A stretch of 64,000 nucleotides of DNA, taken from an uncultured SAR116 cluster alpha proteobacterium. Lineage in GTDB: Bacteria; Pseudomonadota; Alphaproteobacteria; Puniceispirillales; Marisalimonadaceae. Shown one piece after another: positions 1 through 10,189 of the stretch. The stretch lies in the NCBI GenBank assembly GCA_902622875.1, contig CACNRW010000001.1, positions 1-64,000 on the forward strand, written 5' to 3'. The position numbers were made by a program, and so were the translations under genes. A model generated the notes under the pieces. It ran no database searches, had not been told where the DNA came from, and was given only the letters and a program-made list of their open reading frames with translations. Numbering within the stretch: position 1 is the stretch's first letter; each line of letters starts with the position of its first letter.

Positions 1-13
1 ATATAAAATATTT

Positions 14-42
14 AAAAGGCGGCTTTGGCCGCCTTTTTTTTT
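14..42 (+). terminator. Intrinsic terminator of an upstream gene
   Basis: A 10-bp perfect stem (14-23 with 28-37) containing a GGCGGC/GCCGCC core and a 4-nt loop is followed by a T tract to position 42. This is a textbook Rho-independent terminator on the + strand, so the gene it ends lies left of the window. The stem is flanked by A on the left, so it could also work in the reverse direction, but no minus-strand gene enters from the right. Confidence 0.9.
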
Positions 43-121
43 GTCTTTCTGTTATTAATTATTTAAAATATTTATAAATACTGATAAAAGATTAATTTCA
101 TATATGAAAAGGTTTACCTTG

Positions 122-622
122 ATGATTAAAAATTTAATATTATTGTTCAATTTCATCATTTTATTTGGATGTTCTAGTAATGATGCTATAGTTAGCAATC
201 CAATTACGGGGGAAAAGAAAACTCCTGGATTATTCTCGAAAGACTCCAAAAAAGGTATATCTCTTAATGATCTTTTTGATCCACGATCATCCGAAGCCAG
301 TGTAAACGTAAATGGTTTTTTATGGAGGGCCTCTTTAGATATTTTATCAATTGCGCCCTTAATTTCTACTGATGCATTAGGTGGTACAATAATAACAGAC
401 TGGTATGTAAATAAAAATGTAAAAAATAAAAGAATTAAAATAATGGCTTACATAAAAACTAGTGAATTAAGATCAGACGGTATCAGTGTTAAAGTACATG
501 TCCAAAAATTAGAGAATGGTCTATGGAAAAATACATATACTGATGAAAAGCTAGCTTCTGAAATTGAAAATAACATTTTAAACGAAGCTCGAAATTATAG
601 AACTAACTCTTTTAAAAAATAA
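122..622 (+). CDS. DUF3576 family lipoprotein
   Basis: Small lipoprotein of the alphaproteobacterial DUF3576 family; function unknown. The N-terminus is a hydrophobic signal ending in a lipobox (IILFGC), so the mature protein should be lipid-anchored in the envelope. The family hallmark is the stretch around WRASLDILS...GGTIITDWY in the middle of the protein, followed by a conserved domain with alternating polar and hydrophobic residues. An in-frame ATG exists at 104, but the ATG at 122 has an AAAAGG Shine-Dalgarno 9 nt upstream and gives a more typical signal peptide, so I chose 122. It lies 2 nt upstream of leuS and is almost certainly co-transcribed with leuS, lptE and holA, a conserved alphaproteobacterial arrangement that links it to envelope assembly by neighbourhood only. 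Confidence 0.85.
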   Translation: MIKNLILLFNFIILFGCSSNDAIVSNPITGEKKTPGLFSKDSKKGISLNDLFDPRSSEASVNVNGFLWRASLDILSIAPLISTDALGGTIITDWYVNKNVKNKRIKIMAYIKTSELRSDGISVKVHVQKLENGLWKNTYTDEKLASEIENNILNEARNYRTNSFKK

Positions 623-624
623 TT

Positions 625-3147
625 ATGAAATATAATCCTTCCCTAATAGAGAAAGAATGGCAAAAAAAATGGTGCGATTTAGGCATTTTTAGAGCCAAGA
701 TTGATTATAACAAACCTAAATATTATGTATTAGAAATGTTTCCATATCCTTCAGGTGCAATTCATATGGGACATGTGCGTAATTATACTTTAGGCGATCT
801 TATAGCTAGATATAAAAAAGCACAAGGCTTTAACGTTCTTCATCCAATGGGTTGGGATGCTTTTGGTTTACCTGCAGAAAATGCAGCTATTGAAAATAAT
901 ACCCTTCCATCTAAATGGACTTACTCAAATATAGAAATTATGAAAAATCAATTAAAACAAATGGGCTTATCCTATGACTGGGAAAGAGAATTTGCAACTT
1001 GCAGCCCAGACTATTACAAATTTGAGCAAAAAATGTTTCTAGATTTCTACAAAGCAGGTATCGCTTATAAAAAGGAGACTGTCGTTAATTGGGATCCAGT
1101 TGAACAAACAGTCTTGGCTAATGAACAAGTTGTTGATGGTCGTGGATGGCGTTCAGGCGTAGAAGTAGAGAAAAAGAAAATGAAAGGATGGTTTCTTAAA
1201 ATTTCTGATTTTGCTGAAGACTTACTTAATGGAATTGATAACTTAAAAGAATGGCCTGACAGAGTTAAAATTATGCAAAAGAATTGGATTGGCAAAAGCA
1301 ATGGCGCCACTATAAATTTCACAATAAATAACTCAAAAGATATAATTAAAATTTTTACTACTAGGCCAGATACTATTTTTGGGGCCACATTTATTGCAAT
1401 TTCTCCACAGCATCAATTATCCTTACAAATTGCAAAAAAAAACATTAAAGCCAGAGATTTTTTGAAATTTTGTGAAAAACAGTCTAACAAAGAAGCAGAT
1501 CTTGAAAAAGCTGATAAATTTGGTTACGAAACTGATCTAACAGTCTCACATCCATTTAAAAAAGGGATAAATTTAAAGATTTATATCGCAAATTTTATAC
1601 TGATGGATTACGGGACTGGGGCTATTTTTGGCTGCCCAGCTCATGATCAAAGGGATTATGATTTTGCAAAAAAATACTCTTTAGAAGTTATATCTGTCAT
1701 TAAAAATAATGACGATCTTCCTTATACAGGCGATGGCCCACACATCAATTCTGGATTTTTAGATGGTTTAAATACCCAAGAGGCTATTGATTTAAGTATT
1801 AAAAAATTAAAAGAACTAGGAGTTGGGCAAGAGACTACAACATATAGAATTCGTGATTGGGGAGTGTCTCGTCAAAGATATTGGGGCTGTCCCATACCTA
1901 TAGTTTTTTGTGATAATTGCGGTGAAGTCCCTGTTCCAGAAAAACAACTTCCTATCTCGCTTCCAGAAGATATAAATTTTGATTTAAAAGGCAACCCGCT
2001 AGCATCACACCCTACGTGGAAAATTACAAAATGCCCAAAATGTAATAATGATGCTTTAAGAGAAACTGACACTTTTGATACTTTTTTTGAATCAAGTTGG
2101 TATTTTGCCAGGTTTACAGATTTAAACCCCTCTAAAGCATTTACTGAAGAAGCGTTCAAATACTGGATGCCTGTCGATCAATATATAGGTGGAGTTGAAC
2201 ATGCTGTGATGCATCTCCTTTATTCAAGATTTTTTATGAGAGCTTTAAAATCTTTAAAGACAATTGACTTAGAAGAGCCATTCAATTCTCTGCAAACACA
2301 GGGTATGGTTTGTCATCAAACTTTTAAAACTAAAAAAGAAAAATGGCTTTTCCCAAACCAAGTAATAAAAGAAAACAATAAATTTTTCCACGCAGTTACA
2401 AAAGAAAAAGTTATTCCTGGAAGAATAGAAAAAATGAGTAAATCCAAAAAGAATGTTGTTGATCCTCAACAAATAATTCAAACTTATGGTGCAGATACTG
2501 CTAGATTTTTTATGCTCTCTGATTCTCCCCCTAATAGGGATATGGAATGGTCAGATTCAGGTATAGAGGGTTCCTGGCGTTTTTTAAATAAGTTATGGAA
2601 TTTTGTTAATAACTTAGAAATAGAAAAAGTAGACAATAAACTTCCTAGAAACTTTTCACAATCACATAAAGAATTACTTTCAGAGTTAAACACGACCATA
2701 AATGAAGTTACAAAATCTATCGATGATTTTCATTTCAATATTGCTGTAGCATCAGTTAGAAGTTTGTTTAACACCCTTTCATCTTATAAAATATTAAATA
2801 ACGACGATAAAAGTGTGATTTTGTATAGTACAAAGACATTGTTAATTCTAATTAATCCTATGGTGCCTCATATTGCTGAAGCTTTATGGGAAAATTTAAA
2901 AGAAAAAAATATGATTGCTACCGAAAGGTGGCCTATTGTCGATGATACTTTTGAAGAAAAAAATAAAATAAAAATACCGGTTCAAATTAATGGAAAAATG
3001 AGGGCAATTATTGAAGTTCAAAAAGATTTAAAAAAAGAAGACTTAGAAAAAATAGCCTTAAAAGAAAAAAATGTTTTAAAGTTTTTGAACGAAACTCCAA
3101 AAAAAGTTATAGTAGTTCCAAATCGTATTGTAAACTTTGTAATTTAA
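625..3147 (+). CDS. leuS: Leucyl-tRNA synthetase
   Basis: Charges tRNA-Leu with leucine at the expense of ATP in the cytosol. The 840-residue length fits bacterial LeuRS. Class I signature HMGH is at residues 47-50 (after YPSGAI), and the second ATP-binding signature KMSKS is near residue 600. Between them lie the CP1 editing domain (motif [12 protein letters not shown] near residue 245) and the zinc-like CPKC...C region; the anticodon-binding domain is C-terminal. Starts 2 nt after the DUF3576 gene with no separate promoter visible, and is followed 13 nt later by lptE. No sign of damage or transfer. Confidence 0.98.
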   Translation: MKYNPSLIEKEWQKKWCDLGIFRAKIDYNKPKYYVLEMFPYPSGAIHMGHVRNYTLGDLIARYKKAQGFNVLHPMGWDAFGLPAENAAIENNTLPSKWTYSNIEIMKNQLKQMGLSYDWEREFATCSPDYYKFEQKMFLDFYKAGIAYKKETVVNWDPVEQTVLANEQVVDGRGWRSGVEVEKKKMKGWFLKISDFAEDLLNGIDNLKEWPDRVKIMQKNWIGKSNGATINFTINNSKDIIKIFTTRPDTIFGATFIAISPQHQLSLQIAKKNIKARDFLKFCEKQSNKEADLEKADKFGYETDLTVSHPFKKGINLKIYIANFILMDYGTGAIFGCPAHDQRDYDFAKKYSLEVISVIKNNDDLPYTGDGPHINSGFLDGLNTQEAIDLSIKKLKELGVGQETTTYRIRDWGVSRQRYWGCPIPIVFCDNCGEVPVPEKQLPISLPEDINFDLKGNPLASHPTWKITKCPKCNNDALRETDTFDTFFESSWYFARFTDLNPSKAFTEEAFKYWMPVDQYIGGVEHAVMHLLYSRFFMRALKSLKTIDLEEPFNSLQTQGMVCHQTFKTKKEKWLFPNQVIKENNKFFHAVTKEKVIPGRIEKMSKSKKNVVDPQQIIQTYGADTARFFMLSDSPPNRDMEWSDSGIEGSWRFLNKLWNFVNNLEIEKVDNKLPRNFSQSHKELLSELNTTINEVTKSIDDFHFNIAVASVRSLFNTLSSYKILNNDDKSVILYSTKTLLILINPMVPHIAEALWENLKEKNMIATERWPIVDDTFEEKNKIKIPVQINGKMRAIIEVQKDLKKEDLEKIALKEKNVLKFLNETPKKVIVVPNRIVNFVI

Positions 3148-3160
3148 AATAGAGTTACGC

Positions 3161-3646
3161 ATGTTTCTCATAAAGAAAATTGTAACATTTTTGCTTCTCA
3201 CAACTTTTTTTGCATGTTCAACTGAAAATATTATCAAAATTAACTCTATTAATCATAAGTCTATTTCAATTGAAACACCAAATAATAGATATAATATACT
3301 TCTAAAAGAGTATTTAAAAAGAAAATTTAATAATGAAAAACTAAAAGCTGACTTTGTACTAAAGGCTGATATTTCTTTTACTTCCAATAAAACGTTATCA
3401 CTAGGTAATTCAAAGGCACTTAATACAACTACTGGTGTTACCAAATACTCCTTAATAGATAATAATTCAAATCTTTTAGTTAAATCTGGTTCAATTAAAA
3501 CTTTTCCTGCATTAGGCTCTTCATCAAATTCACTCTATAGCAATGAAAGAAGTTTAGACCATATAAAAGAAAGATTAAGTCAAAGCTCAGCCAATAAACT
3601 TTATCTTCAAATTAATATAATTTTAAGAAAACTAATTGAAAATTAA
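3161..3646 (+). CDS. lptE: LPS-assembly lipoprotein LptE
   Basis: Outer-membrane lipoprotein that plugs the LptD barrel and completes the lipopolysaccharide export machine. The 161-residue protein has a hydrophobic signal and a lipobox (TFFAC), then a small alpha/beta domain of the LptE type. Sequence similarity in this family is low, so the call leans on size, lipobox and the conserved position between leuS and holA, the same as in E. coli and most alphaproteobacteria. Its last 11 nt overlap the start of holA in another frame, so translation of the two is probably coupled. Confidence 0.8.
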   Translation: MFLIKKIVTFLLLTTFFACSTENIIKINSINHKSISIETPNNRYNILLKEYLKRKFNNEKLKADFVLKADISFTSNKTLSLGNSKALNTTTGVTKYSLIDNNSNLLVKSGSIKTFPALGSSSNSLYSNERSLDHIKERLSQSSANKLYLQINIILRKLIEN

Positions 3647-4679
3647 ATCTGACAATTTTGAAGAATATATTCAAAAAAATTGCAAAGGCACCAAAATAAT
3701 TTTTTTTTATGGATCTAATTTAGGTTTAATAGATTTATTATATAATAAGTCTATTACATTGTTAAATATTGATGTAAATAATCCTTTTAATGTTTCTAGA
3801 ATTGATGGTGCTGAGTTTAGTGAAAACCCTTTTATTCTTGAAGATAATATTAACACGTTAAATATTTTTTCAGAGAAGAAAATAATCCTATTAGACTTAT
3901 TACATATAAAGATTAACAAAAATATTGAAAATATTATTTTGAACGCAGTAGTTGAGAAGAATATTAATTACTTACTTATTATAAAAGCAGGAAACATAGG
4001 TGAACAAAATCAACTAGTTAAGTATTTTAAAAATTCAAATAATAGTATTTTAACTGTATGTTATGAAGAAAAAATTAATAAAATCAAAAATAATATAAAT
4101 AATATACTTTTTAAACATAAGATTTTTTTTTCTAATGAATTTATTTCACAGCTTTGCTTAACCTTTAATTCAGATTCTTTATATAATAAAATGGAATTAG
4201 ATAAATTAGATAGTTTTTTAAAAAATAACAAAAACATCACTGAAGATGTACTACTTAAATTTCTGACAAATAACGAAAACATAAACTTGAATAAAGTTGT
4301 AAAGTCATGTTCAAAGGGTGATGCTAAACAATCTCTATTTTACTTAGACAAAATTTATGACAAATCAAATAGTAATATTATACTTGTAAGAATGTTTGGA
4401 AAACATTTTAAGACTATTGAGAGAATTATTATATCAAGTCTACTTGGAAGTAGTTTTTCTGAAGCTATTAACTGTTTAAAACCACCAATTTTTTTCAAGG
4501 ATAAGCCTTTTTTTCTATCTCAATGTAATTTGTGGTCTTTTAAAAAAATAAATTTGATACAAAAAAGACTAATTGATCTTGAGCTAAAGACTAAAACAGG
4601 CCTATACCCAGAAAAAATTCTAATGTCTCAATTTATTTTATCAACTTCTGTTTTAGCTAAAAAGAAACTTAAGACTTAA
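3636..4679 (+). CDS. holA: DNA polymerase III delta subunit
   Basis: Delta subunit of the clamp loader, which opens the beta sliding clamp during replication. The 347-residue length is normal for the family. The N-terminal ATPase-like fold begins with IIFFYGSNLGLID, the degenerate P-loop expected of delta, which does not hydrolyse ATP; the helical collar domain occupies the C-terminal third. It overlaps lptE by 11 nt at the start and its last 11 nt overlap the 3' end of parB on the other strand. The AT-rich, Lys/Asn-rich composition matches its neighbours. Confidence 0.85.
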   Translation: MKIKSDNFEEYIQKNCKGTKIIFFYGSNLGLIDLLYNKSITLLNIDVNNPFNVSRIDGAEFSENPFILEDNINTLNIFSEKKIILLDLLHIKINKNIENIILNAVVEKNINYLLIIKAGNIGEQNQLVKYFKNSNNSILTVCYEEKINKIKNNINNILFKHKIFFSNEFISQLCLTFNSDSLYNKMELDKLDSFLKNNKNITEDVLLKFLTNNENINLNKVVKSCSKGDAKQSLFYLDKIYDKSNSNIILVRMFGKHFKTIERIIISSLLGSSFSEAINCLKPPIFFKDKPFFLSQCNLWSFKKINLIQKRLIDLELKTKTGLYPEKILMSQFILSTSVLAKKKLKT

Positions 4680-5550
4680 TTTTCTTTAACACATATTCAA
4701 ATTCGGGCAAGTTCTTACATTCAAATGTTATATTTCCTGCTTCTTTTATATTATTAAAATTAATGTTAACTTTAATACCCGTGATTTCTAAAACCTCCTT
4801 TTCTAGTTCTAATATATCTAAATCTTTATTTTTTGAAAAATGTGCTTTTTTACTTTGTTTCTTTACTAATTTTTCAACTTGTCTTGACGTTAAATTATTT
4901 TTATTTATTAATTCAAGTAAGTGATCAATATTATTATGTCCAATAAGTGGTCTTATTTGACCAACAGTTAACTTTTCTTGTACCAAAAATTCTTTAGCTA
5001 ATTCTGATAATGACTTTAGCCTTAAAATATTAGCAATATAAGAACGAGACTTACCTACGACTTTTGAAATTTCTTCTTGTGTATAATTATAATTTTCAAT
5101 TAAAGATTGATAACCCTCAGACTCCTCTATTGGATTTAATTCCGATCTTTGAATATTTTCTACTAAAGATAATTCTGCAATTTTATTATTGTCTATATCA
5201 TCTCTTATAATTGATGGTATTTCATGTATTTTGGCAATTTGACAGGCTCTCCATCTTCTTTCACCTGCTACCAAATAATAATGATTTTGTTTTTCCTCTC
5301 TCATTTTCAAAATTATAGGCTGTATAACACCTTGAATTTTTATTGATTTTGATAAAGATTCTAACTCCTTTTTATCAAATTTTTTTCTTGGTTGCCAAGG
5401 TCCAGGTTTTATAAATTCTATTGGAACCATTTTATATTCTTCATTAATATTTTTTTCTATTAATATTGATTTTTTTTCAAGTTCATTTCCCAATAAACTT
5501 GATAGACCACTTCCTAATCCACTAATTTTTGAATTTTTACTTTTTTTCAT
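4669..5550 (-). CDS. parB: Chromosome partitioning protein ParB
   Basis: CTP-dependent DNA clamp that loads at parS and spreads, organising the origin region for segregation by ParA and SMC. Conserved motifs are visible: GERRWRA (residues about 96-102, CTP-binding box II), ENIQRSELNPIEE (about 131-143), then a helix-turn-helix (QEEISKVVGKSRSYIANILRL) and a C-terminal dimerisation domain. The 293 residues match chromosomal ParB proteins. It is last in the minus-strand hemE-to-parB block, 1 nt downstream of parA, and two perfect parS sites lie 1.4 and 4.6 kb upstream. Its 3' end overlaps holA by 11 nt. Confidence 0.97.
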   Translation of the reverse strand: MKKSKNSKISGLGSGLSSLLGNELEKKSILIEKNINEEYKMVPIEFIKPGPWQPRKKFDKKELESLSKSIKIQGVIQPIILKMREEKQNHYYLVAGERRWRACQIAKIHEIPSIIRDDIDNNKIAELSLVENIQRSELNPIEESEGYQSLIENYNYTQEEISKVVGKSRSYIANILRLKSLSELAKEFLVQEKLTVGQIRPLIGHNNIDHLLELINKNNLTSRQVEKLVKKQSKKAHFSKNKDLDILELEKEVLEITGIKVNINFNNIKEAGNITFECKNLPEFEYVLKKIKS

Positions 5551-5551
5551 T

Positions 5552-6328
5552 TTAGTCTTTCTCTTGATTTATAATTTCACCAGCAAGAGATGCATATGCT
5601 TGTGATCCAGGGCAAGATATATCATACATCAAAACTGGTTGACCATAACTTGGAGCTTCAGAAACTCTTACATTTCTTGGAATAACAGTTTTAAAAACTT
5701 TATTACTAAAATGGTTCTTAACATCATTCGATACCATTTCACAAATTTTGTTTCTTTTGTCATACATAGTCAACAATATACCCTTTAATTTAATATCTTT
5801 ATTAAAATTACCTTTAACGGATTCTAATGTTTTGATAATCTGTGACATACCTTCTAATGCATAGTATTCTGTTTGTAATGGAATTATGAGACTTTTAGCA
5901 GCACATAAAGCATTTAATGTGAGCAACCCTAGAGACGGTGGGCAGTCAATAAAGATATAATCATAATTGATTTTTATCTCATTCAATAAACTTTTAACTT
6001 TATACTCTCTATTTTCCATATCAACTAATTCCTGTTCAAGAACAGACAAATCAGGCGATGTGGGAATTATGTCAAGTTTTGGAATCATAGTAGATTTTAT
6101 TGCTTTGTTTATATTAGTTTTTCCACAGATTACAGAGTATAAGTCTTTATCTCGTTCATTATATTTAACACCAAATCCAGTGCTGGCATTGCCTTGTGGA
6201 TCAGAATCAATAATAAGTGTTTTCTTGTCACAAGCAGCCATAGCAGTAGCTAAATTGACAACAGTTGTGGTTTTGCCTACACCTCCTTTTTGGTTAGCAA
6301 CTGCAATTATTTGATTACAATTATCCAT
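5552..6328 (-). CDS. parA: Chromosome partitioning ATPase ParA
   Basis: Walker-type ATPase that forms the nucleoid gradient along which ParB-parS complexes move. The deviant Walker A motif KGGVGKTT is at residues 14-21, with the signature lysine K14; Walker A' (DSDPQGNAS) and Walker B (IFIDCPPSLGLLT) follow. The 258-residue length and absence of an N-terminal HTH place it with chromosomal ParA/Soj rather than plasmid type Ia proteins. The start overlaps the end of rsmG by 8 nt and the stop is 1 nt from parB, so rsmG-parA-parB is one translational unit. Confidence 0.97.
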   Translation of the reverse strand: MDNCNQIIAVANQKGGVGKTTTVVNLATAMAACDKKTLIIDSDPQGNASTGFGVKYNERDKDLYSVICGKTNINKAIKSTMIPKLDIIPTSPDLSVLEQELVDMENREYKVKSLLNEIKINYDYIFIDCPPSLGLLTLNALCAAKSLIIPLQTEYYALEGMSQIIKTLESVKGNFNKDIKLKGILLTMYDKRNKICEMVSNDVKNHFSNKVFKTVIPRNVRVSEAPSYGQPVLMYDISCPGSQAYASLAGEIINQEKD

Positions 6329-6968
6329 CTTTAATATTTAACATATTTATTTTATTAATGTACAAAATTTTACCAAATTTATCCGTGATTGATTCAAATT
6401 CTTGGATAGAAAAGCTTTTACTTTTAGCTAGCTCTGAAATTTCTTTCTTATATGATTTACCTTTCAAAAATAGAAGTTTAGGAAGTTTTTGATTATTTGT
6501 GGAATTCTTTGTAAAAGCTTCAGCATAATCTATTAATTTATTTAATGGGGCTAAAGCTCTAGCAGTAATAAGTTCAACATGAAAATATTCCAGATCTTCA
6601 ATTCTATTATGATGAACTGTAACATTTGTTTCAGAAAGCATAGAAACCTCACGCAAAAAAGTACATTTTTTTTTATCTGACTCAACTAAATGAATCTTTT
6701 TGTTACCCATCATTGCTAAAATCAAACCAGGGAAACCCGCACCTGAACCAAAATCAATAATATTTCCATCAATCTCTTTTGTAATGTTATACAGTTGTGC
6801 TGAATCTAGAAAATGTCTCTCCCAAACCCTCTCTATAGTATTTTTACTAACTAAATTAATAGAATTTTGCCATTTTATTAGAGTTTTATAGTAAATAGAG
6901 AATTTTTCATATGTTTCACGTGAAACATTTTGAAACAAACAAAAATCATCGTAAGAATTAATCTTCAT
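6321..6968 (-). CDS. rsmG: 16S rRNA m7G527 methyltransferase RsmG
   Basis: Uses S-adenosylmethionine to methylate N7 of G527 in 16S rRNA. The Rossmann SAM-binding motif [16 protein letters not shown] is near residue 70, and the overall length of 215 residues is normal. The conserved N-terminal motif NVSRETYE is encoded by DNA containing a perfect parS site (6913-6928), a dual-use arrangement known from other bacteria. Overlaps mnmG by 11 nt and parA by 8 nt, and sits in the common mnmG-rsmG-parA-parB order. Confidence 0.97.
   Translation of the reverse strand: MKINSYDDFCLFQNVSRETYEKFSIYYKTLIKWQNSINLVSKNTIERVWERHFLDSAQLYNITKEIDGNIIDFGSGAGFPGLILAMMGNKKIHLVESDKKKCTFLREVSMLSETNVTVHHNRIEDLEYFHVELITARALAPLNKLIDYAEAFTKNSTNNQKLPKLLFLKGKSYKKEISELAKSKSFSIQEFESITDKFGKILYINKINMLNIKDG
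6913..6928. other. parS: parS site inside rsmG
   Basis: A perfect 16-bp palindrome identical to the bacterial parS consensus TGTTTCACGTGAAACA. It lies in the first codons of rsmG and encodes part of the NVSRET motif. ParB encoded 1.4 kb away should load here. The exact match to a 16-mer in AT-rich DNA, next to parAB and beside the probable origin, makes chance very unlikely. Confidence 0.95.
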
Positions 6969-8832
6969 TAATAGCTTTTAACGTAGTTACTTTTTTTAAA
7001 TGCCTAAGAAGTAATAACGTTGCAGTAGGAGTAAATCCTGGCAAGTTTGATACTTGAGAAATATTGGTTGGTCTGACATTGTTCAATATATCCTTTGTTT
7101 CATTGGACAATCCCTTAATTTGATTAAAGTCAAAATTTGTTGGAATTTTTATCTTTGACTCCTTTTTATATGCTTTAATATCTTCTAATTGTCTTTTCAA
7201 ATAAACATTATATTTACAGTCTGTCTCAAGCTGGGCATGCAGTTGAAGCGGAATTTTTTTTAGTTCTGGCCAAATATTAAATAAATCTTTTATTGAAAAA
7301 CTTCCTGATGAAAGAATATCTTTTGGTGTTTTTGGCTTTCCCGTTCTAGGTGAGGGCAAATTATATTTTTTTAATTCGCTAGGTTTAGAAATTAATCTGT
7401 TCATAATTTTGTTTGCATTTTCAAGCTCTTCTTTTTTTTTAAGCCAAAATTTTTCTCTTTCAAGGCCAACAACTCCAAATTTTATTCCTTTACTTGTAAG
7501 ACGCTGATCCGCATTATCAGAACGTAAAAGTAATCTGTATTCTGCTCTGGAAGTAAACATTCTATATGGTTCTGGCGCTCCTCTTGTAATTAAATCATCA
7601 ATCATTACACCTATATATGCTTCAGATCGATCTAGAGAAAACCATTGAGGATTATTGTTCAAGTTAATTGAAGCATTTATACCTGCTATCAATCCTTGAG
7701 CTGCAGCTTCTTCATAGCCAGTTGTTCCATTTATCTGTCCTGCAAAAAATAATCCTTTTATTGATTTTACTTCAAGAGTACTTTTTAGAGCCCTTGGGTC
7801 CATATAATCGTACTCAATTGCATAACCATATTGGTCAATAACGGCATTCTCTAATCCTTTAATCGTTCTTAAAAATTCTTCTTGGACTTTTTTTGGTAAG
7901 CTAGTGGAAATACCATTTGGATAAACCAATGGACTGCTCAAACCTTCTGGCTCAAGAAAAATTTGATGAGAATTCTTTTCATTAAACCTATGAACTTTAT
8001 CTTCAATACTTGGACAATATCTAGGCCCTAAACCCTGAATCGATCCTGAAAAAACTGGGGATAATTTTATGTTATTGGATATTATATTATGTGTGTAATT
8101 ATTAGTTCTTGTTATACCACATTGAATTTGTTTAACATTTATTTTATCATTCATATAAGAAAAAGGTATTGGTTCAAAATCCGCAGATTGCATTTCCACC
8201 TTCTCCCAGTTAATACTATTTTTTTTTATTCTTGGTGGAGTTCCTGTTTTTAACCTCCCAATAGGTAATTTAAATTGTCTAATTTTTTGTGATAAAATAT
8301 CAGATGATCTATCTCCGATTCTGCCAGCAGAAATTCTTTCGTTACCTATATGAATTATTCCGCCTAAGAAAGTACCTGTAGTTAAAACAACAGACTTAGA
8401 ATTATAAATTGTATCATCCTCTAATATAACACCGCTGATTTTACTATTTTCAACTTTAATGTCTCTAATAACACCTTCAATTATAGATAAATTAATATGA
8501 GACTTTAGAAGTTTTTTTATAGAACTTTTGTAGAGTTTCCTATCAGCCTGAGATCTTGGACCATGAACGGCAGGACCTCTAGAGCGATTTAACATTCTAA
8601 ACTGAATTCCAGAAGAGTCTATAGCCTTTGCCATGAGTCCGTCTAGAGCGTCTATTTCACGCACTAAATGACCTTTACCTAGCCCCCCTATTGCCGGATT
8701 ACATGACATTTCTCCAATTTTATCTATATTCATAGTAATAAGCGCTGTATTAGCACCCATTCTAGATGAAGATGATGCAGCTTCTATACCTGCATGACCT
8801 CCCCCTATAACAATAACATCAAAAGATCTCAT
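6958..8832 (-). CDS. mnmG: tRNA U34 carboxymethylaminomethyl-modifying enzyme MnmG
   Basis: FAD-binding subunit (GidA) that with MnmE adds the cmnm5 group to U34 of certain tRNAs, using methylene-tetrahydrofolate and glycine. The FAD dinucleotide-binding motif GGGHAG is at residues 10-15, and the family signatures CNPAIGG and [19 protein letters not shown] are both present. The 624-residue length is standard. The gene starts 13 nt after mnmE and overlaps rsmG by 11 nt, so both partner subunits are produced from one transcript. Confidence 0.98.
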   Translation of the reverse strand: MRSFDVIVIGGGHAGIEAASSSSRMGANTALITMNIDKIGEMSCNPAIGGLGKGHLVREIDALDGLMAKAIDSSGIQFRMLNRSRGPAVHGPRSQADRKLYKSSIKKLLKSHINLSIIEGVIRDIKVENSKISGVILEDDTIYNSKSVVLTTGTFLGGIIHIGNERISAGRIGDRSSDILSQKIRQFKLPIGRLKTGTPPRIKKNSINWEKVEMQSADFEPIPFSYMNDKINVKQIQCGITRTNNYTHNIISNNIKLSPVFSGSIQGLGPRYCPSIEDKVHRFNEKNSHQIFLEPEGLSSPLVYPNGISTSLPKKVQEEFLRTIKGLENAVIDQYGYAIEYDYMDPRALKSTLEVKSIKGLFFAGQINGTTGYEEAAAQGLIAGINASINLNNNPQWFSLDRSEAYIGVMIDDLITRGAPEPYRMFTSRAEYRLLLRSDNADQRLTSKGIKFGVVGLEREKFWLKKKEELENANKIMNRLISKPSELKKYNLPSPRTGKPKTPKDILSSGSFSIKDLFNIWPELKKIPLQLHAQLETDCKYNVYLKRQLEDIKAYKKESKIKIPTNFDFNQIKGLSNETKDILNNVRPTNISQVSNLPGFTPTATLLLLRHLKKVTTLKAINED

Positions 8833-8845
8833 GTCTTACCTAAAT

Positions 8846-10144
8846 TCACTTTCCTATACAGAAGTTACTGAATATATCGTCTAAAATCTCTTCAACGTCA
8901 ATAATATTAGTTATGTTTCCAATTTCTGTAGCCGCAATTCTCAAATCCTCTGCAGACAGCTCAGGATTAATAGTGAAGTTTGTTGTTAAAATTTTTTTTA
9001 ACGCAGAAGCAGCTTTTTTTACACCTTGAACATGTCTTTTTCTAGTCAATAATATGTTTTCTCGAGGCGCTAACATTTTTAGATAATCTACAATAACTTC
9101 AAGTAGTTCTTTTATACCTTCATGATTTTTTACAGAAATTTTATGACCAATACCATTATACTCTTTCTTTAAATCTGATTTTGTATGAACTAAAATTTTT
9201 TTTGTTGCTACTTTTAAACCTGGAATATGGTAATCTCCTCTATCTGATAAAATTAAAATTAAATCTGATTTTTCTGCCTTCTTCAATGCTCTATTTATTC
9301 CAATTTTCTCAACATTTGAGCTGGTCTTTCTTATCCCTGCAGTATCATTTAATATTATTGGAAAACCGCCAAAGTCTAAAAATACTTCTAAAATGTCTCT
9401 TGTTGTTCCCCTTTCTTCAGTTACAATGGCAACTTTCTTATTTGACAAGTAGTTGATCAAGGAACTTTTACCGACGTTGGGCTTCCCTAAAATAGTAATA
9501 ATAAAACCATTTCTAATTCTTTCACCATAATTACTAAATTTTATAGAACTCCTCATGTCCTTAAGTAAAATTGATAATTTTTTTTTGAAGTCTATTTCAA
9601 TCTCTTGAGGTAACTCTTCATCCGAAAAATCAATCAGCGCTTCGAGCTTCGAGCGAAGAAATATTATATCATTTCGCCAAATTTTTAACTTTTCATATAA
9701 AGCACCTTCATATTGCGCAATAGATGATTTAAATTGGTTTTCTGTTTCTGCATTTATTAAGTCATTGATCCCTTCTGCTTGAGTTAAATCAATTTTACCA
9801 TTTAAAAACGCTCTCTTTGTAAATTCTCCTCTATCTGCTATTCTAAATCCTCTTCTTTTTACTAAACGTTCATATATTTTTTTTTCAACAACAATACTTC
9901 CATGTATATGTATTTCAAAAACATCCTCTCCCGTAACAGATGCTGGTCCAGGTAAAAAAATCACAATTGCGTCATCGATAACTTTCTTATTTGAATCGTA
10001 CAGTCTCCTTAATGTAGCCACTCTAGGTTTTGTTGGTTTGAATGAAAATATTTCTGGTATTTTGAGAGATTCTGCCCCAGAAATTCTTATTATTTTAATT
10101 GCACTTTTTTGAGAAGTCGTCGCTGATGAAAAAATGGTATCCAA
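8846..10144 (-). CDS. mnmE: tRNA modification GTPase MnmE
   Basis: GTPase partner of MnmG in U34 modification. The N-terminal folate-binding domain starts DTIFSSATTSQKSAIKIIRIS; the G domain carries G1 GKPNVGKSS near residue 220 and the switch region EERGTTRD; the protein ends in the invariant C-terminal CIGK motif whose cysteine is catalytic. The start codon is TTG (10144-10142) and is fixed by the conserved DTIF N-terminus, since no ATG precedes it. A parS site lies 24 nt upstream, between this start and the end of rho. 432 residues, intact. Confidence 0.97.
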   Translation of the reverse strand: MDTIFSSATTSQKSAIKIIRISGAESLKIPEIFSFKPTKPRVATLRRLYDSNKKVIDDAIVIFLPGPASVTGEDVFEIHIHGSIVVEKKIYERLVKRRGFRIADRGEFTKRAFLNGKIDLTQAEGINDLINAETENQFKSSIAQYEGALYEKLKIWRNDIIFLRSKLEALIDFSDEELPQEIEIDFKKKLSILLKDMRSSIKFSNYGERIRNGFIITILGKPNVGKSSLINYLSNKKVAIVTEERGTTRDILEVFLDFGGFPIILNDTAGIRKTSSNVEKIGINRALKKAEKSDLILILSDRGDYHIPGLKVATKKILVHTKSDLKKEYNGIGHKISVKNHEGIKELLEVIVDYLKMLAPRENILLTRKRHVQGVKKAASALKKILTTNFTINPELSAEDLRIAATEIGNITNIIDVEEILDDIFSNFCIGK

Positions 10145-10167
10145 TTTATTTAATCTTAACTCTGATT

Positions 10168-10183
10168 TGTTTCACGTGAAACA
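10168..10183. other. parS: parS site upstream of mnmE
   Basis: Second perfect copy of TGTTTCACGTGAAACA, in the 45-bp gap between rho and mnmE, 3.3 kb from the rsmG copy and about 2.8 kb from the probable origin. Being intergenic it carries no coding constraint. Bound ParB would sit directly on the leader of mnmE and so could affect expression of the downstream mnmE-mnmG-rsmG-parAB genes. Confidence 0.95.
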
Positions 10184-10189
10184 CTCTAG

